Positions 34,393 to 43,107 of a stretch of 64,000 bases of DNA are shown here, piece by piece. The stretch comes from an uncultured Atopobium sp. Lineage in GTDB: Bacteria; Actinomycetota; Coriobacteriia; Coriobacteriales; Atopobiaceae. The notes under the pieces are model-generated. The model searched no databases, had not been told where the DNA came from, and saw only the letters and a program-made list of their open reading frames with translations. The stretch is from contig CALHVU010000035.1 of NCBI GenBank assembly GCA_938036925.1, forward strand, positions 24,115 to 88,114, read 5' to 3'. Every line of letters starts with the position of its first letter. The first letter of the stretch is position 1. A program made the position numbers and the translations under genes.

Positions 34393-35457
34393 TTAGTGGC
34401 AGCAGTGGCCGTCATGACCGTGCTCGTGACCTTCATGCTCATGATGATGTCCGTGACCATGGCACTCGCACTCGTGCTCACCATCTTGGTGGTCGTGACC
34501 ACAGCAGCACTCATGCTCACCCTCATCTTCCTGGCTCTCAAGGAGCGACCAGTCAAGACCAGCTGCAGTGCTCGTAGCCTCATCAGCATAAAGGAGCGAA
34601 ATTGCCTGAGTACCCTTACGAGCGCCACCAATCTGGCAAAGCATGTCATACAGGGTAAAGGCAGTCTCTGCACCAGGGAGGGTAATCTCAAGGTCCTCAG
34701 ACTGAGCAAGAGCAAGCGCAATATCCTTGCGGAAGTGCTCAGCCAAAAATCCTGGTTGGAAGTCTCCCTCAAGCGACTTAGGAGCAAGCTCTTTAAGTGC
34801 GCGAGAAGAACCCATGCCACTAACAACAACCTCAAGCATCTGCTCAACGTCAAGTCCACCCTGCTCTGCCAAGGCCATTGCGTCTGCATAGCCAATCATG
34901 CAGGAAGCAAGAGAAACCTGGTTACAAAGTTTTGCGGTCTGACCCTTACCGGCACCACCCATGCAGAAAATCTTTGCCGAGAAGGTCTCGAGAAGAGCGC
35001 GTACTGGCTCAACATCATTCTCAGTTGCGCCGACAATCAGCGTAAGAGTGCCGTCCTGAGCACCCTTCTGGCCGCCCGTAACAGGACAGTCAAAGGCATG
35101 CTTTCCCTCAATTTCAGCAGCATCGTGAATATCACGAGCAAGCTGAGATGAAGAAGTGGTCAGATCAATAAGGTACGCACCCTTCTTAGCAACGCGGATA
35201 AGGCCATCTGTTGCCAAGTAAACATCCTCAACATCAGTTGGATAACCAACCATGGTAAAGACAACGTCAGCGTCTTTTGCAGCATCTTTCACACTCTCTG
35301 CAGCGTGAGCGCCCAACGAGACAAGCTTTTGCGCTTTCTCTGATGTTCTGTTGTAAACAGTAACGTCATAACCAGCAGAAATAAGGTGCTCTGCAATAGG
35401 AGCACCCATAATGCCTGTTCCAATAAAAGCAACCTTTGCATTCTTGCTCAGTGCCAT
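34393..35457 (-). CDS. NAD(P)-dependent beta-hydroxyacid dehydrogenase-like protein with His/Cys-rich tail
   Basis: A 354-residue member of the 3-hydroxyisobutyrate dehydrogenase family. VAFIGTGIMGAPIAEHLISAGY is the dinucleotide site; CPVTGGQKGAQDGTL and GGAGKGQTAKLCNQ hold the substrate and catalytic Lys signatures. The catalytic core ends near residue 300; a further ~40 residues form a tail made almost only of His, Cys, Glu, Asp and Gly (ECCCGHDH, then repeated HGH/HEH units, ending CCH), as seen in nickel or zinc storage proteins. The joined frame is continuous. Substrate unknown. Confidence 0.87.
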   Translation of the reverse strand: MALSKNAKVAFIGTGIMGAPIAEHLISAGYDVTVYNRTSEKAQKLVSLGAHAAESVKDAAKDADVVFTMVGYPTDVEDVYLATDGLIRVAKKGAYLIDLTTSSSQLARDIHDAAEIEGKHAFDCPVTGGQKGAQDGTLTLIVGATENDVEPVRALLETFSAKIFCMGGAGKGQTAKLCNQVSLASCMIGYADAMALAEQGGLDVEQMLEVVVSGMGSSRALKELAPKSLEGDFQPGFLAEHFRKDIALALAQSEDLEITLPGAETAFTLYDMLCQIGGARKGTQAISLLYADEATSTAAGLDWSLLESQEDEGEHECCCGHDHQDGEHECECHGHGHHHEHEGHEHGHDGHCCH

Positions 35458-35491
35458 GTATGAGTCCTTTCAGACTGAAATAAATATACAA

Positions 35492-35522
35492 ACTGGGGCC
35501 GCTCCAAAGAGCGACCCCATAC
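35492..35522 (-). terminator. Rho-independent terminator after the DegV gene
   Basis: On the minus strand TGGGGTCGCTC and GAGCGGCCCCA form an 11-bp stem (one G-U-type mismatch) with a 4-base loop and a GTTTGTATATTT tail. Confidence 0.7.
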
Positions 35523-35532
35523 CTTGTACCCG

Positions 35533-36561
35533 TTAATTAGATTTACGAACCCTGTTAGCAATTCGGTCAGAAAGCGAAAGCTTCTCGCGGCGGTCAGTTC
35601 CCCAGAAGACAATAGCCACCATGCCTGGTCCCACGTGAGCACCAATGACTGGTCCTACCTGGCTATGAATAATGGTAAGTCCCTCGCAGCCCTTCTCTTT
35701 ACGAATCTGAGCCTCTAACCAATTAGCGTCCTTCTGTGCGTCTGCAGAAATAATGCCAACAGGAAGCGAGGTGTCATGAGAATAACTATCTCTAAAGTCC
35801 TGGATAAGAGACTTGAGTGCCTTCTTGCGGCCTCTGCACACTGTCTTGACGGTAAGAGCTCCTGTTGAGTCATAGGTAAGCTCTGGCTTTACATCAAGCT
35901 TGCCACCAATATTTGCTGCAGCAGCTGGAATACGACCGCCCGCAGCAAGAGCATCCAAAGTCTCAAGCGTTAAGTAACCATGAATGTAGTTACGCGCATC
36001 TGCTGCCCACTCGGCAATCTCTTTTGCCGAGAGACCCTTATTGGCCTGATGTACTGCTTCAAGACCCAAAAGCTGAGCCGCGGACGAAGGTGCACCATTG
36101 TCGACTACGTAAATCTCAAAGTCTGGGTATTTCTCTCTTACCATATCTGCTGCTTGCTCAGCTGCATAGTAGGATGAAGAGAGAGCCGAGGTAAAGCACA
36201 GATACACCGTTGGTGTGCCCTGCTTTGCAGCTTTCTCAAAGATCTCAAGATAATGACCAGGAGTAATTGCAGAGGTGGTGTAGCGCAGCTTTTTATCCTT
36301 GCGCATACCCTCAAAGAATTCATGTGCACTAATGCTCTTCCAGCCGTCATCATAGTGCTCTCCATCTGGTCCCACATAAGGGAACTGGATGATATCAACA
36401 CCTAGCTGTTCAGCAATTCCTGGAGCAAAGTCTGCGCAGGAGTCCATGATGATTCGAACGTTACTGGGCTTATGATATGCAGCTGAAAGCTCAGTAGGCT
36501 CAAGATCTTCAAAGGCAACCTCGCTGATTTCTTCTTCGGCCTTATCTTTTTTATTGAACAT
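35533..36561 (-). CDS. DegV family fatty-acid-binding protein
   Basis: A 342-residue DegV protein. VRIIMDSCADFAPGIAEQLGVDIIQFPY and RYTTSAITPGHYLEIFEKA are the family's N-terminal motifs and VGPVIGAHVGPGMVAIVFWG is the C-terminal lipid-site motif. DegV/FakB proteins hold a fatty acid for phosphorylation by FakA; no kinase is in view. About 45 residues of charged N-terminus precede the fold. The start is the ATG for MFNKK, which has GAGGAA six bases ahead and overlaps the hpf end by 11 bases; the longer frame lacks a site. Confidence 0.88.
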   Translation of the reverse strand: MFNKKDKAEEEISEVAFEDLEPTELSAAYHKPSNVRIIMDSCADFAPGIAEQLGVDIIQFPYVGPDGEHYDDGWKSISAHEFFEGMRKDKKLRYTTSAITPGHYLEIFEKAAKQGTPTVYLCFTSALSSSYYAAEQAADMVREKYPDFEIYVVDNGAPSSAAQLLGLEAVHQANKGLSAKEIAEWAADARNYIHGYLTLETLDALAAGGRIPAAAANIGGKLDVKPELTYDSTGALTVKTVCRGRKKALKSLIQDFRDSYSHDTSLPVGIISADAQKDANWLEAQIRKEKGCEGLTIIHSQVGPVIGAHVGPGMVAIVFWGTDRREKLSLSDRIANRVRKSN

Positions 36562-37141
36562 CTTGTTCCTCAATCTTAGGTTTGATAATTCCGTATCCAC
36601 CATTTTTACGATGGTAAATGACATTAGTCAAACCAGTGGAAGAATTAACAAAGACATAAAAATCATGGCCGAGAAGGTCAGTTTGGACAAGCGCCTCCTC
36701 TTCCGTCATAGGCTCAAGATCAATGTACTTCTCGCGAACAAGCTGGTCATCAAGGTCTTCAGCTGGAATCTCAATGAGATTGGCAAGATCTTCTTGTGTA
36801 AGAGCAACTCCGCGCTCAGACTTTACATGATGGCGGCGCTCAACAACTTTTGTCTTGTACTTACGCAGCTGTCTGGAAACTTTTTCTGCTGCTTCATCAA
36901 TAGCCACATACATATCGTCAGAGCTAGCGGTGACGCGAACAACATTGTTACGAACAAATACCGTAACCTCAGCTGTCTTTCTATCTGGATTTGAAGGGTT
37001 TTTGTCTACTCTGAGAACTACATCGCAAGACATAGGAGTGATGTCAAATACTTTAAGAGCATCACCGATTTTCTGATCTACGTGTGTGCGCAAAGCCTCA
37101 GAAATGCTTACCTTGCGTCCCGAAATCTTGATGTCCACCAT
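36551..37141 (-). CDS. hpf: Ribosome hibernation promoting factor, long form
   Basis: A 196-residue long HPF. Residues 1-105 form the ribosome-binding domain (MVDIKISGRKVSISEALRTHV), followed by a linker and a C-terminal dimerisation domain (LEPMTEEEALVQTDLLGHDFYVFVNSSTGLTNVIYHRKNGGYGII). The long form joins two 70S ribosomes into inactive 100S dimers in stationary phase. It is commonly near comF in Gram-positives, as here. Confidence 0.93.
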   Translation of the reverse strand: MVDIKISGRKVSISEALRTHVDQKIGDALKVFDITPMSCDVVLRVDKNPSNPDRKTAEVTVFVRNNVVRVTASSDDMYVAIDEAAEKVSRQLRKYKTKVVERRHHVKSERGVALTQEDLANLIEIPAEDLDDQLVREKYIDLEPMTEEEALVQTDLLGHDFYVFVNSSTGLTNVIYHRKNGGYGIIKPKIEEQDVQ

Positions 37142-37278
37142 GGGAGCCTCCTATCGGATACACGAGACATCTTCTAACTGATGTCTGTATAACAACAATA
37201 CCCATTTGTCGGTCAATCATTCCATAAAAAGTTGAATTGAGCGGTAAACGGTTAGAGACTATTTCTCTTTATGTGCGA

Positions 37279-38214
37279 TTAATTTTGCTCAGAGGAAGAT
37301 GTAGCTGAATCAGCGCTGGTAGATTGCGTAGAAACTTCCACAAGACCGGAAATCTTATTGGTAGTTGAGAGGTGAGGCAAAGTGCCAATCCACTTGTTTC
37401 TAATAACTCCCTCGACACCGTTAGATTGAATAGCTGAAAGAGCTTGCTGAATTTGTGTAGCGAGAGCTTTGTTACTGGTTGATACAGAAATACCAATCGT
37501 AGATGGAACGTCAACGACACCAACCATAGAAATATCTTTGTTTGCTGCTAAATAAGCACCAGCATATGCATCACAGGCCACATAATCGATGGAGCCATTT
37601 TCAAGTGCTTCAAAAGCATCATTTAGGTTAGAAAAACCCTGAACAGACATGCCCGTGAGTACCTGACCCATTGCGCGCTCAGACAAAGAACCCGTTTGAA
37701 CGCCAACTGACTTTCCACTCAAACTATCAGCAGTAATGTCTGTCTCTGAACCCTTATGGAAAAGAGCTGTTGCATACTCAGCATAACCAGAAATGAGCGT
37801 ACTTGTTGAGTCTTCACCACTTCTGACATCCATAACAATGTCACAGCCTGCTTGTAGGCCATCTACTGGTCCATTAACTGATACAAACTTAACGTCTACG
37901 CCTAACTGATCTGCAATTGCAGAAGCTATTTCAACGTCAATTCCCTGCAATGTCCCAGCTTCTGAGGCCACAACCATTGGAGCTGTTACTGACTGAGTAC
38001 GTAGACCAACGGTCAAAGTGCCAGCTGTGTGCAGTGAGGAATCAGGAATCTTCTGCTGACGGGCTTCTCGCTTCTCTTGGATTGCCTCTTGCACTGACTT
38101 GACGTGGAACCATTTATCCAAATCAATGTTGATAGGACCAATGGAACATCCTGTTAAAACAACAGCAAGTGCTATAAGAAGTAACACCTTAAGAGAGTTT
38201 TTACCGCGCATCAT
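37279..38214 (-). CDS. Amino-acid-type ABC substrate-binding lipoprotein (SBP family 3)
   Basis: A 311-residue lipoprotein with lipobox LTGC. After a Gln/Glu/Arg-rich spacer of ~40 residues comes the SBP_bac_3 fold (LTVGLRTQSVTAPMVVASEAGTLQGIDVEIASAIADQLG, later GKSVGVQTGSLSERAM, GSIDYVACDAYAGAYL). Tail is Ser/Thr-rich. No permease or ATPase gene is adjacent, so it is an orphan receptor. Family members bind polar amino acids. The conserved Arg that grips the ligand carboxylate is not clearly present. Confidence 0.83.
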   Translation of the reverse strand: MMRGKNSLKVLLLIALAVVLTGCSIGPINIDLDKWFHVKSVQEAIQEKREARQQKIPDSSLHTAGTLTVGLRTQSVTAPMVVASEAGTLQGIDVEIASAIADQLGVDVKFVSVNGPVDGLQAGCDIVMDVRSGEDSTSTLISGYAEYATALFHKGSETDITADSLSGKSVGVQTGSLSERAMGQVLTGMSVQGFSNLNDAFEALENGSIDYVACDAYAGAYLAANKDISMVGVVDVPSTIGISVSTSNKALATQIQQALSAIQSNGVEGVIRNKWIGTLPHLSTTNKISGLVEVSTQSTSADSATSSSEQN

Positions 38215-38529
38215 CAGAACTCCTTCTTCTATTCAGGTGTCTTTTCAGCTGACCTGGTATTTGACCCCACACTCGCATACTGGAACGTTTGCTTTGCTAC
38301 CGCAGCAGCTCCACTAGTAGTTCTCTCGCCTGCGAGACCCTTTGTCTCTTTGATATAACAGGCGGTATGGCTTACTTCTAGGACGAGCCATGATCGTTTA
38401 CGTGCGCACACACAAACTTACGTGGATCCCTTTGACCTCGTCTGTCATGGACTAAAAGCTCACAGAGAACTTCGCAACCACAGACCTGAAAAGACTCATC
38501 AAGTATAGCCGTTTGCAACCATAGGTAAC
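38215..38529. other. 315-base gap between comF and the binding-protein gene
   Basis: No convincing gene. Several short minus-strand frames exist: a 60-codon GTG-started one (38229-38411), and one of 68 codons overlapping the comF end, but none has a proper ribosome binding site or recognisable product. A CTCGCCTGCGAG palindrome lies near 38326-38337. The mixed frames could be remains of a decayed small gene; this is only a suspicion. Confidence 0.35.
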
Positions 38530-39279
38530 TCACCATACGCGAGCTAATGCGCCTACGGTTACAGAATGCACGCCTGCGGCACAAAGTACTCTAGTGGCTT
38601 CTCTAATTGATGCTCCCGTAGTTACAACATCATCTAAAAGTAAAATATTTGATTGATTAACCGGCACAGTACAAGCAATACTTCCTTTCAAATTTATTTG
38701 CCTTTGAGCGGATGAAAGCGTTCTTTGGTCCTTTGCATGAGGACGTATAAGCACGTCGTACAAAGGCAAGCCTGTAAGCTGGCAGAACGATTGGGCTACA
38801 AGTTCCATATGATCAAAGCCTCTGCGCGCGTACGCTTCTGCAGTTGCTGGAATAAAGGAAACGCCATCAATTTTTAAACTATCAAAGCGTGAGGTACCGT
38901 CACGAGCTTTCCATGCTGAGGCTTCTTCAAGCGCACACAACATAGCTGCAGCAATTACCGGCGCCAGTCGAAGCTCGTGTCCATCCTTAAGTGTCAAGAT
39001 CAACCGTGCAGGAGGACCCTTAAATCCCATGGCACAAATGACCGCTCTACTCTCCCACTGAACAGGTCGTTTCTTCTTATCCGCACACTCTGAACAGACG
39101 AGCTTCCCATATGGAGCGCCGCAATTAGGACATGCCCACTGCTGAGAAATCCACGGCAGCTTTGCCCGACACTCATCGCAGAGGAGCTGGCCGGGTTTCT
39201 CGCACACAACGCAGCGCGTAGGAGCAAGCAGCTCAAGTGTTGAGTTTGCCGTTGCAGTAAGGATAGATGTAGGTTGCAT
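38530..39279 (-). CDS. comF: ComF family phosphoribosyltransferase-like competence protein
   Basis: A 249-residue ComF/GntX protein. Two zinc-type Cys clusters sit at the N-terminus (CVVCEKPGQLLCDEC and CPNCGAPYGKLVCSEC). The C-terminal PRTase-like domain has FIPATAEAYARRGFDHMELVAQSF and the PRPP loop NILLLDDVVTTGAS. ComF is needed in naturally competent bacteria to handle incoming single-stranded DNA. Start set at ATG (MQPTS) with GGGGGT five bases ahead. Relevant to the GGCGAGAA repeat described under findings. Confidence 0.9.
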   Translation of the reverse strand: MQPTSILTATANSTLELLAPTRCVVCEKPGQLLCDECRAKLPWISQQWACPNCGAPYGKLVCSECADKKKRPVQWESRAVICAMGFKGPPARLILTLKDGHELRLAPVIAAAMLCALEEASAWKARDGTSRFDSLKIDGVSFIPATAEAYARRGFDHMELVAQSFCQLTGLPLYDVLIRPHAKDQRTLSSAQRQINLKGSIACTVPVNQSNILLLDDVVTTGASIREATRVLCAAGVHSVTVGALARVW

Positions 39280-39372
39280 TTTTACCCCCAAAATCCGGGG
39301 GCTGACAGTGAATACAGTCTAGATCAAAGGTCGCGAAATGGAAGGTAATTTAGGTAAACGGAAAAAGATGGC

Positions 39373-40134
39373 TTATCTAAAGCTCCTACCAGTGAGATTG
39401 TATTTTGTGAGGATTCGGCTAACGGATGTTTGCCACGGAAGCCATAACAAAATCAAAAAAACAAGCGTTGCTATACCGTGCGTTAGATCAAGCGGAATTG
39501 AAGCCGCAAACGCGAGAAGAGCGGATTCAAGCGTTAAAGGATGTACAAATCCAATAACAAAGTATACGTTCATTACAAGGCCAAAGAATGGCCCGGATAT
39601 AAATGCCCAGATCATAAGCAAGAAAGGTGGAAGTTTGTAGGGTTTCTCGCCTTGTTGGACGGATGTGCGTTTAGAAGATGCAGGGCAAGCTGAGGTCAAA
39701 GTTGCAAGAAGGCCTCCCAGATAGCCAACAAGTCCCCACGCATACATCTGCCATGGCGTCCACGAGCCCTGACCAAAGAAAACGTTTGAAAGAAGCGCAG
39801 ATAAGGCACCTACCAAAAAGCCCGCATGCCTGCCAAGAAACGCTCCCGCGAAGATAGCAACTGCGGAAACAGGCTTTACATATGCGAAAGGCGCAAAGGC
39901 AATTCTTCCCGCAGCACCTAAGGCGCTAAAGACGGCAGTAGGTACCAAATTGGCAACTGAGGGCTTTTTTGCCTCAAAACTTAACATAAATAATGCAACT
40001 GAAATGATTGCCAAAATAATTGAAGATACCGCGGTAAAATCGGGAAAATATATCATTTCAACAGCAAGAATAATAGGTGTAGCAAAGAGTGCCACAACTT
40101 CTAGAGCTATTGATAACGTGTGCCGATTATCCAC
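39373..40134 (-). CDS. ECF transporter substrate-specific (S) component, probably cobalamin-type
   Basis: A 253-residue membrane protein with ~6-7 helices. GAAGRIAFAPFAYVKPVSAVAIFAG and ALLSNVFFGQGSWTPWQMYAWGLVGYLGGLL follow the pattern I associate with CbrT-like S components (vitamin B12 or a related ligand). S components bind the vitamin and dock on EcfA-EcfT. It is encoded just beyond the EcfA-EcfT-DUF4430 operon, on the same strand but separated by a small opposing gene. The assignment to cobalamin rests on this motif memory and the neighbouring DUF4430 proteins. Confidence 0.75.
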   Translation of the reverse strand: MDNRHTLSIALEVVALFATPIILAVEMIYFPDFTAVSSIILAIISVALFMLSFEAKKPSVANLVPTAVFSALGAAGRIAFAPFAYVKPVSAVAIFAGAFLGRHAGFLVGALSALLSNVFFGQGSWTPWQMYAWGLVGYLGGLLATLTSACPASSKRTSVQQGEKPYKLPPFLLMIWAFISGPFFGLVMNVYFVIGFVHPLTLESALLAFAASIPLDLTHGIATLVFLILLWLPWQTSVSRILTKYNLTGRSFR

Positions 40135-40227
40135 AAGAACCTCACGCTTACCGTCAAAATAAAAATATCGAGAAGGTCTATCTTATTTTGGCATAAGATG
40201 ATTTGAAACTACAACAAGGAGGTCTTC

Positions 40228-40689
40228 ATGATCTATCTGGGAAACTTTAGCTACAACGACGAGCTTGACTCTTCGGACAACTACTGTCTTATGCCTTGTA
40301 TTGTTGAGGCAGATTCCACAGATCACGCGCTTGAGCTTTTCTCGGAGCACCTTATTGAGGTTGCAAATTCATCTGACCTGCTTGACGGCGCAAAAGAGAT
40401 TTTCTTGGATTCTATTGTTGAGCTGGGAGAAGTTCCTACCACTCCTCTGATTGCTCAGTGGCAAAAGATTATGCCTGCAGGAGTTGGTCTGTGCAGCATT
40501 ACCAGCGCTCTTCCTACACTTGAGTTTGATGATGAGACAGCCAATGCCTACGGCTTCAATGAGCATACTCACGATCATGAGGAAGATGAAGAGGAGCATG
40601 AACACGAGGAGTTTGGCGACATCAACGATCTTGACGATGAGCTTCTTGAGGAGCTTGGCCAGGATGAGGAGCCGTTCTTAAGGTTCTAG
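40228..40689 (+). CDS. Acidic hypothetical protein with His/Glu metal-binding-like segment
   Basis: A 153-residue soluble protein I do not recognise. It opens MIYLGNFSYNDELDSSDNYC, has a helical middle part (HALELFSEHLIEVANS), and near residues 112-130 carries HTHDHEEDEEEHEHEE, which could bind divalent metal, followed by an Asp/Glu-rich tail. AAGGAGG lies seven bases before the ATG, so it is a real gene. It is alone on its strand between the ECF S component and the EcfA gene; its stop is four bases from the end of ecfA. Confidence 0.75.
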   Translation: MIYLGNFSYNDELDSSDNYCLMPCIVEADSTDHALELFSEHLIEVANSSDLLDGAKEIFLDSIVELGEVPTTPLIAQWQKIMPAGVGLCSITSALPTLEFDDETANAYGFNEHTHDHEEDEEEHEHEEFGDINDLDDELLEELGQDEEPFLRF

Positions 40690-40693
40690 CCAC

Positions 40694-42178
40694 CTACTCC
40701 GCCGACCATACCCAAGAGTTCTCAAAGAATTCTGAAGTTGGCTCTGTCAGAGAAATCTGGCCATCAAATACTAAAGAAACGTTATCAGCAACGCGCGATA
40801 TCAACTGCATATCGTGCGTTGCTATTACTATGGTTGCACCTTCTGACTGTGCACGAGAAAGCAAATTGACAACAGCATCTTTGGTTGGGGCATCCAAGCC
40901 TTTTGTTGGCTCGTCAAGAATAAGCAGACGCGCTTTTGTAAGCAGCACTTTTACGAGGGCTAAGAGTTGCTGCTGTCCACCAGACAGATCGTATGGATGA
41001 GAAGACATAAGCTTCTGATATGTTGTTCGCGAAAGAAGTCCCGAAGCTTCCAGAAGCTCCTGAACATCCTGATCAGAATAGGCGCCACTTTGTTGCCACT
41101 GGACAAGCTCCTCGCCCACACTTTGGCAGGTAAAGAGCAGATTGGGATCTTGTGGAATGTATCCTTGGGATTGCTGGAGCTGGTTGTAGATATGTCCGCG
41201 CCTTGGACGGAGAACACCTGATGCAAGCTTTAGCAGCGTTGACTTACCTGAGCCGTTGCCGCCTACGAGCGCACGAATTTCTCGCCCCGTGACCTCAAGC
41301 GAGCACTTGCTGAGCACCAGCTGATCACTCTGCGGATACGCAAACGTCACAGCGCTGAACTCAAGCACGGGCGTGCTGTCGGCCGCAGTGGATGCTTGGT
41401 TTGGTGCGGAGCTGCGAGGACAAAGCGCCTGGCGAGAAGAGCTGTCTGCTTGGAGCGCATCGGGTTTCTCGCCACCAAGGCAGACGCGTGCGTCAGCGAG
41501 GTACTCGAACGCGGCAACGTCGTGGGTGGCAACAAGCACGGCAACGTTGAGCTCGCGCGCCACTCGCTCCAGGAGCGCGGTGAAACTCTTCTGCGCAAAC
41601 GGGTCCAGCTGCGAAGTTGGCTCATCCAGCAAAAGCAGCTTTGGGCGCAAGACAAGCGCTGCAGCAAGGGCCACGAGCTGCTGTTCTCCCCCGGAAAGCT
41701 CGTTACAGCGCTTGTGCAAAAGCGATTCCATGCCAAAGAAACTGACCGTCTCAAAAATGCGACGGCGCATTTCTTTCTCTGAAACGCCTCGATTTTCCAG
41801 GCCAAAAGCCAGCTCTTTCAAAGGTGTCTCACACACAAGTGCTTGTGAAGTGGCTTGAGGCACAAATGCAATGGTGTCTACGGATTGCGCCTGCGTCATC
41901 GTAGAAACCTCTTGGCCGCAAACAATAATGGAGCCCTCTCTCCTACCTTGAGGCGCAATCTCGGGCTTAATGAGGCTCAAAATGGTGGACTTGCCTGAAC
42001 CAGTTGGTCCCAGTAAAAGACTAATCTGACCAGCACAAACCTCACAGGAAAAATCTTCTACAACGTTACGGTCTAAAGTTAGAGCATATGCAAACGAGAG
42101 ATTTTGAATAGCAAGAACTACTTCTTTACTAGCTGAAGTAGTAAGTGAATTCTGAATATAGGAAGAATGCTCACTCAT
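40694..42178 (-). CDS. ECF transporter double ATPase (EcfA1-EcfA2 fused)
   Basis: A 494-residue protein with two ABC ATPase halves. First half: GPTGSGKSTILS, LSGGEQQLVALAAAL, LLLDEPTSQLD. Second half: GGNGSGKSTLLKL, LSGGQQQLLALVKVL, LILDEPTKGLD. The single chain supplies both ATPases that energise vitamin uptake with EcfT. Start at MSEHSS, with GGGAG eight bases ahead; its ATG overlaps the EcfT TGA (ATGA), showing tight coupling. Confidence 0.93.
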   Translation of the reverse strand: MSEHSSYIQNSLTTSASKEVVLAIQNLSFAYALTLDRNVVEDFSCEVCAGQISLLLGPTGSGKSTILSLIKPEIAPQGRREGSIIVCGQEVSTMTQAQSVDTIAFVPQATSQALVCETPLKELAFGLENRGVSEKEMRRRIFETVSFFGMESLLHKRCNELSGGEQQLVALAAALVLRPKLLLLDEPTSQLDPFAQKSFTALLERVARELNVAVLVATHDVAAFEYLADARVCLGGEKPDALQADSSSRQALCPRSSAPNQASTAADSTPVLEFSAVTFAYPQSDQLVLSKCSLEVTGREIRALVGGNGSGKSTLLKLASGVLRPRRGHIYNQLQQSQGYIPQDPNLLFTCQSVGEELVQWQQSGAYSDQDVQELLEASGLLSRTTYQKLMSSHPYDLSGGQQQLLALVKVLLTKARLLILDEPTKGLDAPTKDAVVNLLSRAQSEGATIVIATHDMQLISRVADNVSLVFDGQISLTEPTSEFFENSWVWSAE

Positions 42179-43107
42179 ACAGACTGCTCCCATAAGACAG
42201 TATCAATACGCACAAAAATTGCTGGTAAAACGGTAAATAGCACTACGCCCAGATACCAAAAACTCACTTGGAACTCTGGCATAGTAGGATAAAACTGCCA
42301 AGCTTGTACCAGCATATACAAACAAACCGCTGCTATAACGCTTAAGAAAACAAATACCAGCAGCGCTACAGTATCGTAAGCGTCAAGCACTTCAGCGCTC
42401 CACCTACTCCTGTGCCCTGTCATTCCCCAACCTCGAGACACAATAGACTGAAACGTACTCATCGACTTCTCCAGCGCGCTCATGCACACTGCGTTAATGG
42501 TGGTAGCTGATTGCGCAATAGTTTTTCTCACGCTCAAAAGACGACTTTGACTTAGAACATGGCTTTGCTGATGTGACTGCACGGCAGAATCACACCTTCT
42601 AGCTGCGGTATTTGCTGACTGGATTTGGCGGGCTGTTGTCAGATCAGAAAGTAGCTGCGGCATAAGCTGCACAGAAAGACTCAAGACCAGTTGTAATCCT
42701 GGAAAGCGTACGCTTGAGCGCTGCAACATCTCGAGTGGCGACACTACTGCAAATAGGCACTCAAGCCAGCTCAAAGTACTTACGAGCACAAGACCCGAGG
42801 TAACCCCGTACACCAGACTTTCTGCGTACAGTTGTGTGTGTCCAAAAGAATACAAAACGGTAGAGCCAGATGCCGAGAAAAACGGATTGATTATCGCCAT
42901 CAATATAATAATTGGAGCATACCAAACAAGCTGTTTGGCAGCATGTTTGGCGTCAAACAACTGGATTGTGCACAGCTGCGCTCCTAGAAAAGCAATCAGC
43001 GCACAGAGAGGCTGAAAAGAAAATGCGGCAAGCACAACCTCGCATCCAAACAGTACAACCGTAGCAAGTGGATGAAGGCGAGAAAAGCTTGTGCGCGCGG
43101 GATTCAT
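42175..43107 (-). CDS. ecfT: ECF transporter transmembrane component EcfT
   Basis: A 310-residue membrane scaffold with an N-terminal group of helices (HPLATVVLFGCEVVLAAFSF), a coupling region with LEMLQRSSVRFPGLQLVLSLSVQLMPQLL and Ala-Arg motif-like ARQIQSANTAARR, and two further C-terminal helices. It links S components to the fused ATPase. It starts on the last base of the DUF4430 gene. Confidence 0.87.
   Translation of the reverse strand: MNPARTSFSRLHPLATVVLFGCEVVLAAFSFQPLCALIAFLGAQLCTIQLFDAKHAAKQLVWYAPIIILMAIINPFFSASGSTVLYSFGHTQLYAESLVYGVTSGLVLVSTLSWLECLFAVVSPLEMLQRSSVRFPGLQLVLSLSVQLMPQLLSDLTTARQIQSANTAARRCDSAVQSHQQSHVLSQSRLLSVRKTIAQSATTINAVCMSALEKSMSTFQSIVSRGWGMTGHRSRWSAEVLDAYDTVALLVFVFLSVIAAVCLYMLVQAWQFYPTMPEFQVSFWYLGVVLFTVLPAIFVRIDTVLWEQSV

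Noticed and set aside
38229..38411. A 60-codon GTG-started frame as a small gene after comF
   Set aside because: No ribosome binding site and no family resemblance; kept only as a note on the gap.
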